Source: Callipepla californica brunnescens (Eukaryota; Chordata; Aves; Galliformes; Odontophoridae). From it: a stretch of 64,000 nt of DNA. The stretch is taken from contig JALIRH010000004.1 of NCBI GenBank assembly GCA_023055505.1, positions 16,115,368-16,179,367 of the forward strand, given 5' to 3'. The translations under genes and the position numbers were made by a program. Below the pieces are notes generated by a model. The model searched no databases. It was given only the letters and a program-made list of their open reading frames with translations, and was not told the origin of the DNA. This document shows positions 57,104-64,000 of this stretch, piece after piece; positions within the stretch are counted from its first letter, which is position 1; each line of letters begins with the position of its first letter.

Positions 57104-60100
57104 GGACAGATCTGTTCCTTACACTTTACACCAATAATGCCACACAACATTTATTTTGTTTTCTTGAGACAAAAATGGTTGAGGGAAAAATATTTGTAAC
57201 TTTTCTGCTCTGAAATAACTAAGCTTTTTTTTTTTTTTTTTGCTTATAAGGCAGAGTGTGGCTTGATAGACAATATGGTTCTTGTATGCATTTTTACAAA
57301 AGGAGTTAACTTAATTTTGAGAGCTTGTGTGGTTTTCATTAGGATCACAGTCTTTTGAAATGTCAGAAGAATGCCCAACTGAAATTGATATAAAAGGGTT
57401 GTCTCAGATCACTCTCCGCACACTACTATCTTGCCTCAGCTTAATTGGTTTAGGGTTGGTAAATGGGAGTGTTGCCTTTTGGGGGAAGAAAAGAGAGAAA
57501 GGAAAGGGAAAGAAAGGGATACGTAAACCAGTCTTCTTCAGTCTTACACAGTATGATTAGGACTTAATGGAGTGAAGAATATATCACCACTTTGCTGATC
57601 TTTGAGGAACAATATTTTGGACGAAGTCTTTGTGGGTAATGAAAATACAGCATGCAGGAAAAGAGACATAGCCTAGGAACAGCAGGGACATAATCCAACT
57701 GCATGAATCTTGCTGGAATGAGGCTGCCCTGAGCAAAACTTGTCACCAAATCATCTCAGATAACTACTTTTTTTTTCCCCCAATTTGGCTGGGAATTGGG
57801 TACATATTGTGACAAGTGTGACTGGAATGGTGAGTGTTTTTATGAATCTGTAGATGTACATGTTCATGTACTCATGCACACGTATCTCTTCAACTGCTGC
57901 CTGAGCTGTCACACAGCTGTTTTCTTTGGAAAAGAAGGGGACTGGTTTTGAGCATGGCAAAAAATATTCTGAATCACATCCTTGTCTTGACTGCAATAAC
58001 TGCTGAGAATTTGCTTCCCAATAGTATCATTTTACAATAAAATCTTCAGTTGGATGTTCAGCAAACTCTCTAATAGCACGGAAAGAAATAGATCTTTGAA
58101 CATGAAGACAGAATCAGTTTGTCACTTCCCACCTCCCACACATACCCATAGTGTCTCATACGCAGCTTTTTCTATGTCCCCTGTTCTGTATCTCACACTT
58201 ACTAGGCAATCCTCAACCTTCAGGTCAAACAATTCTACCTGACATGGGTAGCATCACCTGATGCATTATGGGCTCTGTACTGTTGACTGATCAGTACTGT
58301 CAACTGGAAATTAAGGATTTTCAGCTCCTTCAAAAGCAGACCTGAGCTGAGTTCAGTCCAACCTGTGGAGGAAGATGTTAGTGAGTTTTCAGGTTCCCCC
58401 TGTCCATGTACACATATAACTTTGACCTGATGTCTGCTTGTTTAAGATGGAGAAACACCGGGCTGATGCTTGAGGCCCAGAAATTTAGAAGAAGCTCAAT
58501 ATATTTTTGGAATATCTTGCATGTCAACATATAAGAAAAAACCTCATCTGAGGAAATATCTACAGTTCTGCCTGTGGCAGTCTCATACAGCTCAGCCTTA
58601 GAAGTCTTCTCTCACCATTACCTAAGTTAGAGCAGCCAGAGCTAACACCTGAGTACAAAGGTCAAGAAAGATCTACCAAAAAGAAAGCTTAGTGTACCGG
58701 CCATTGCTGTGCTGCAGGAAACTGTTTGGAAAATGTTTCCTTCGGCTTTGTTCTTTTTCAGTATTTACTTTCATTTTTATTTTTTTTTTTAACTTGTCTC
58801 TAAATTCTGAAATTTTCATCTTGTGGAATTGGAGCAGATAATTAATTTGCTTATTCTCTAATTAAACATTGGCCAAGGATTCTGTGTTGATGGGCCCAGA
58901 AGCCAAATTCCCATCCACAGAGAAAACTGGCATTATTTGTTGTTATGCCCAAAGGTGATGGTCACTATTATGGTTTCATCACTCTTGTGAATGGTTTTTG
59001 GGTAAGAGGAGTAGGAGAATGTGTTTGCAGACAGAGGTAGAATTTGGAAGTAACCCAGCCACACCAACCCAGAGGTGACATGGCACAGACACTGCTCTGC
59101 TTTTTCAGTATCTCTGCTCTATCCTAGCCCCATGGCTGCTCTGTGCATGTGTGCACATCACCAGGGATTGGGACAGGCTGGGGGTCTCTGCGCCTTGCTT
59201 GGTTGTACACAAATCCACAGTCCTGTATGTCTCTTCTCTCAACTGGCTGAATTTCAGGGAGAAATTTGCACCCTTAATAAAAACTTGCTTCACTGAGCTC
59301 TTGGTCTGGCCTTAGAAGGATAAGCTGCCTGGTTTTTTTTCTTTCAGGGTTAAAGATACAGTCATTTCCACAGTGGAAAAAGTCATTTGAGATGGCATGT
59401 TGTTCCTTCCAAACTCTGTTAGTCATGGGGAGCAGGCTGCATGCTACCCAGAGATCCCAGGGCCTGTTAAGGCAGACAAAGAACAAAGAAGTCACAAAGA
59501 AACATTTACCCAACATTTGCCTCTGATGCAGTGAAGGCATAACAAAAAGAGGCACGTGGAAGGAGGAGATAAAATGTAGGAAACAGGCCAAATGACAAGA
59601 CAAAAATGGGAAAAATAAATTCCAAAAAACAGCCTTAATTTTCCATCCAAAGTTTTTAGGCTAAATGCCTCTTTGGCATGCCATTCTCCTCTTCTGGGGT
59701 GGTCACGGTCCCTCAGTTCTTCAGGTCTCCAAATAGCTACTCAGATGGGATTCCTGACTACAGCCTTTCCAGTGATGGACTATCACATACCTAGTGTTTG
59801 ACGTCTCCTGATGGAGCCATGCTTTATAAATCCTGAGGATGTGAACAACAAGCACCTCAGGAAAGAAGATTTAGGAATCAGTGCTAGAGGACAAACCATT
59901 GTTAGCTGCTGAATCTGGAAAAACCTGTGCTGGAGGTGAGACTCTGTGATATAGAGACCTCCACCACACAACGGGTCTGTGCAAGAGAGGTCCAGGACAG
60001 AGGCTTTGAAAAGCTAGTTAATTCTTGGAGCCTGTATCTAAACAGCAGAGGAAAATGGATGGACTGTAACACTGTCAAGGTTGCTGCTACCTGGCATGAG

Positions 60101-63100
60101 AGTTAGAGCTTAGACAGAAGAATCCTGTGGCAATCATTTGCTCATACTCATTCCTGAAAACCATAGCAGGGTATGATCCCTGTGGCACTTCTCCAGCTGT
60201 GTGCATCTCTGGGCCAGTGCAGAGGGGATCCTGGTTGGTGCTATGACACCAGCCTGGTTCATGCTCTGCTGTGAGCCTAAGAGGCCAGGAGCAACCCCAT
60301 TCAGCCAACAGCCATGGCCTGGGGAATTTGGGATGCGACAGTGGTTTTGATTATGTTTGAACTTCCTCTTTTACAATTGACAATTGCCATAGTCTGGAAA
60401 TATTTCTTCCTAGCTGCTCACTAGGAAAAAAGAAAAGATAAATAAACTATTTTTGTGGTTTGTTTTAGTAGCTGCTGGCATCTCAGATGTCTTGAATCGG
60501 GGGGCACAGGACACAATAGGGAAGAGAACAGACCAGCTTTCAGGGACTCGCTGACCTTTCAGACCTCCAGAGCCTTCACAAAAACCTTGCCAGTTACAAA
60601 CCAGCTGTGGAATCAGGAACTGCTTTTGACGTCACTGCTAAAAAGTCCTAATTAGATAATTTCCCATACCGTGCGGGTCTGAAGTGCCTTAGCTTCACCT
60701 TTAGCCCTGAATCAGCTCACTCAATTTAGTGGTTAAGGGTTCAGCTCTGTGTCAGGTCAAAGGCATTCTTGAGAAGATACCTATTGTTTCCAAATGGATT
60801 TTGCCATCTGAAACTATTTCAGGATACCTTCTTCTCTTTGTGTTTCCACCCTCTCGGTACTCAGCCCAGCTCCCAGAAGGAGAACTACAGCAATCCTGAA
60901 CTGTCTCTCACCTTAACCATTCAAACAGCCTTCCTCTCCTAAGGAGCCACAAATACAATCAAACTCACTGAAAGGCCTTTGGAAATGTTATAGTCTATTT
61001 GCATGTATATGCTATTGCAAGGAAGCTGCTAATAACAAATGAAAGTGAAAGCCTTGTCTCTTGGCAGAAAGTCAAGTTAGAAACAGTACCTGTTTAACTA
61101 TAAACTTCCGGATGTACTTAACACAGCAGCAGCACAGCAAGTCTCTCATGTGCTGAAACAGCTACAACTGGGATGGAAAATGCAGCTATGCCTTTCAAGG
61201 CACAGAAGTGTATGGCATGAAGAAAGAAGGTTCATATCAATGAAAATAAGGATTGTTCTTCTGAAAGAGACATGTAAGAGTATAGAAAAAAAAGGAACAA
61301 GGATTTTCCCTTCTTCCTCTCAAATAACTATTTTTAATGCTTCCATTCTTGTTGTGTGGTAGATTCAGTTCAATCTTAACAACTGAATTTTAATTTATTA
61401 CTTTGCTCTTGGTTAATATCAATTCCATGAAATGACTGATTTTACTTGCCTCCCAAAACAACACAGCCCAAGAACCTTTCTTTTAGTTTACTGCCTTGGT
61501 TTCAGTGGTGATGTGAGAGGTGAATGTCTGCTGTAACACTAAATTCATTCAGATTCAAGAGTCAGAAAGCCACAAGACAAAAAGAAAAGGTAAAACCCGT
61601 TCTGATCACAAAGAAAGCCCCTGGCCTTCACATGGCTGAGGAGTAAAAAGAGAATTATGCGATGGCAGCATCACCTTGTTTATTTGGGGATTTTCTCTTT
61701 CCTGAAAATGAGAAGGGCCTGTCAGAACTCTATGCTTCAGGTTAAACATATTTTTGATGTTTATTCTTGTCTTCATTCCAATCATTTCTCCCATACTCCC
61801 TAAAATATCATTCAAAGTTTATTACAATCACTCTAAGAGAGGCCACGTGGTAAGTTTGGCCCAGTGTCCAGTTTTTCCTGCTCCCCTAAACTACAATATT
61901 CTGAGGTTAGACAAGCCTCCTGTGAATCTTTGCTTCATAGCTTTTGGCTGAGTTCTTGCAGATAGGCAATTTGCTTTTCTTAACGTAGCATTGATTTCCA
62001 TTGTCCAGGAATAGATAATGAGCACCAAGCTCTATTGAATTGCTTTCAAATAACACCTCTTTGCTTAATGATCTTCCTCTGGATACCAATCACATAAAAT
62101 TAGAGTCAGATTTGAAAACTTGGACTTTGGAATCAGAAATGCTGCTCTTAAATGGAAGCCTCTGAAGGGCTCCTGGCCCTGGGTCATGCAGGAAGATTCT
62201 CTAACATTAAAGCACCTACATTTGTCTTAAATCTCTGGTTGTGGAGATACCTGAATTTGTTCACTGCACCATGGTATTTCAGAAGAGACTTTCTCTATCA
62301 CTGTGGACTCACTTGGGCTCATTGGCTTGACACAGGACTGAGAATTGTCTTAGCATGGGCAAAATGAGGCTGAACCTCTCCTGTCATGGGAAAAGGAAGA
62401 GAGAAGGCAGAGCCCTGTGGAGAGCCTGCAACGGCAATTTCTGCAGGTTCCTGGGAAGTGGCAGCTGCTCTCCATAAGTGAACCTCTCAGTGTCTGCAGC
62501 ACCAGCCTGATCCAGCTGCGCCAGGGCTAGTTTGCCACTGTGAGCAGCCTGTGGTGAAAGGCAGTTTCTCCCTTTGTCTTGGCTTAGAGCCCACCCCTCA
62601 ACTGGTTTTTCAGCTAATACCTTGAAGAGAGGTTAAAATAGAGCTTTAAAAGAAAGAGGCATAGCAGAGAGGATAAGTCACCATCTGAGTCCTAAATGAG
62701 GGAGATGGTGGGCCAGGGTTGAGGGGAAGTATGGGCTGCAGCTGTGCAGGACCCCCCATGAGAGGAGTGCAATGCTGCTGCTGTGTTGTCTAGGAGGAGT
62801 ATGCTTATCCAGAGACACAGGAGGCTGCACCACAGTTCTTCCCCAGGATCCCTCAAGGCAAGCAATTTCTAAGAAAGCCTGAGTAAGCATGCGGATTTTT
62901 GAAGCACTTAGAAAAACTGGCTGTTAAGCAGTGAATCTCGATCTTTAATTACAGAGTTGCTATTCCCTCATTATAGCTAGCGGGGTGTGCGTGGGAGGAT
63001 GATTCTTCAGTCATCTCTGTCTACCTGAACCTTAAAATAGAGAAATACAGGAATAAACAGACACAGACATAACCACACAGAAATGTTAAAAACAATGTTT

Positions 63101-64000
63101 GTGTATGTGTGTATATATATACACACGTGTACATATTCTGACTTGCATTACTGACTCTTTTCTCTATTCTCCAGAAAAGACAGACTTTTCTTCCAGGCCC
63201 CAACTGTAAATTTCCTGAAGCACTGCCTTAATCTTCCCTCGATCTGTCCTCATTTCTGGGATCACTGGGATGGAGGCCTAGAAGCAGAGCATCCAGGACC
63301 TCACAGCCAAAGAAAAACAATGGCTCCCAGCCTCCTAATAAGTTCAAGAAGTTACACGAAAACAAACAAAGCAATGGCCTGGGCACATAACTGAGTGTTC
63401 CAGCTCCTGTGCCGTGCTGCTGGGGTTGGTGAACCCTCATCAACCTGCAGGACGTGTTGGATATGATGCTTTTCTGCCACCTATGAAGGCACCTGGGTTG
63501 ACTTTTAGTGCCAGTGTCTGCCTCCAGGGCCAGTGGTGGTGGGGTCTCCTTGCCCTAGCTCCCTTCCACACCACCCATCAGCAGAGCCATATCTGAGCCC
63601 ATGTGGGTTGTGCTGTTAAGCTGAGGAGGTCTCCAAAGCACAGAAACATTTTCTTGAGGAAGGCTGGTATTGGTCTGGTGACATAAAGAGCTTTCCGGAG
63701 CTGGAAACATTTCTTTGCCTTATTTTTCCATAAAGTTTATTTAATTTACAGCACTCAGAGGTTACTTAGTCACAAGAACTCAAATATGTCACTTGTACAT
63801 GGCAAACCAGAAGAGACATATTAACACACTACATGGTTTTTGAAGCATGCAGAGATGTTCTTGAAATTGTGCAAGTCACCACAACCCAGATAAGATGTTA
63901 AGAGTTACTTGAACCAGTGCTTCTATCAGTATTATAGGCTCTGCTTTTCTCTGTGTGGTTTGGAGGAGAACTGGTATCTGTGTGAAGCAAATCCTTTTAA

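Larger units (their letters stand above)
44900..64000. other. Distal intergenic: no gene recognised
   Basis: About 19 kb of AT-leaning sequence with short, unremarkable open frames on both strands, an old CR1-like LINE at 53330-53900, A/T tracts, and a TG/TA repeat at 63099-63127. The stretch 46.85-48.6 kb has a weak hint of retroelement coding (see findings). I see no exon with convincing splice sites and protein similarity, and no RNA gene. Confidence 0.6.

Noticed and set aside
1..64000. tRNA, rRNA, phage, plasmid or bacterial operon
   Set aside because: No such signatures were seen; introns, CR1 repeats and CpG structure indicate vertebrate nuclear DNA.

Overview
The window looks like vertebrate, most probably bird, nuclear DNA. 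It has one multi-exon homeobox gene with an 18 kb first intron, canonical GT-AG introns, a multi-kilobase CpG-dense block around the first exon, sparse interspersed repeats, and several CR1-type LINE tails, the usual repeat of bird genomes. A galliform (chicken-like) source is plausible but cannot be proved from sequence alone.

The only confidently supported protein-coding gene is ALX4 (aristaless-like homeobox 4), on the minus strand. Four coding exons join cleanly: exon 1 (26396-26798), exon 2 (7679-7989), exon 3 (4237-4365) and exon 4 (3622-3945). Together they give 1,167 nt including the stop, a 388-residue protein with an N-terminal ALX4-specific region, a Q50 paired-like homeodomain (residues about 193-252) and a C-terminal OAR/aristaless tail. 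An intron falls between homeodomain positions 46 and 47, a classic position for this class.

Layout from left to right. 1-3621 is 3' UTR and/or downstream flank. 3622-26798 is ALX4. Within it, intron 3 is 291 bp and intron 2 is 3.3 kb. The 18.4 kb intron 1 carries CR1 tails, a decayed Ty3/gypsy-like retroelement on the minus strand (about 16.95-20.06 kb, with integrase and a gag/SCAN-like piece), and an intronic CpG-dense segment. About 22.95-32.26 kb is a composite CpG-rich block containing the promoter, exon 1 and further promoter-like DNA upstream, including a 9-bp minisatellite and a CCAAT/GC-box cluster. From 32.3 kb to 64 kb no gene is recognised. This is ALX4's upstream intergenic side (in other vertebrates CD82 lies this way and EXT2 lies on the 3' side; that is knowledge, not visible here). 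It holds simple repeats, old LINE/SINE fragments and AT-rich, repeat-poor stretches (best at 41.4-44.9 kb) that are candidates for regulatory elements.

I found no prokaryote-type system, CRISPR array, tRNA or rRNA. The items most worth a second look are the gypsy-like relic in intron 1, the intronic mirrored TATA element at 24.6 kb, the promoter-like cluster at 30.9 kb, a long unexplained open frame at 15.07-15.70 kb, and the repeat-poor upstream segment.
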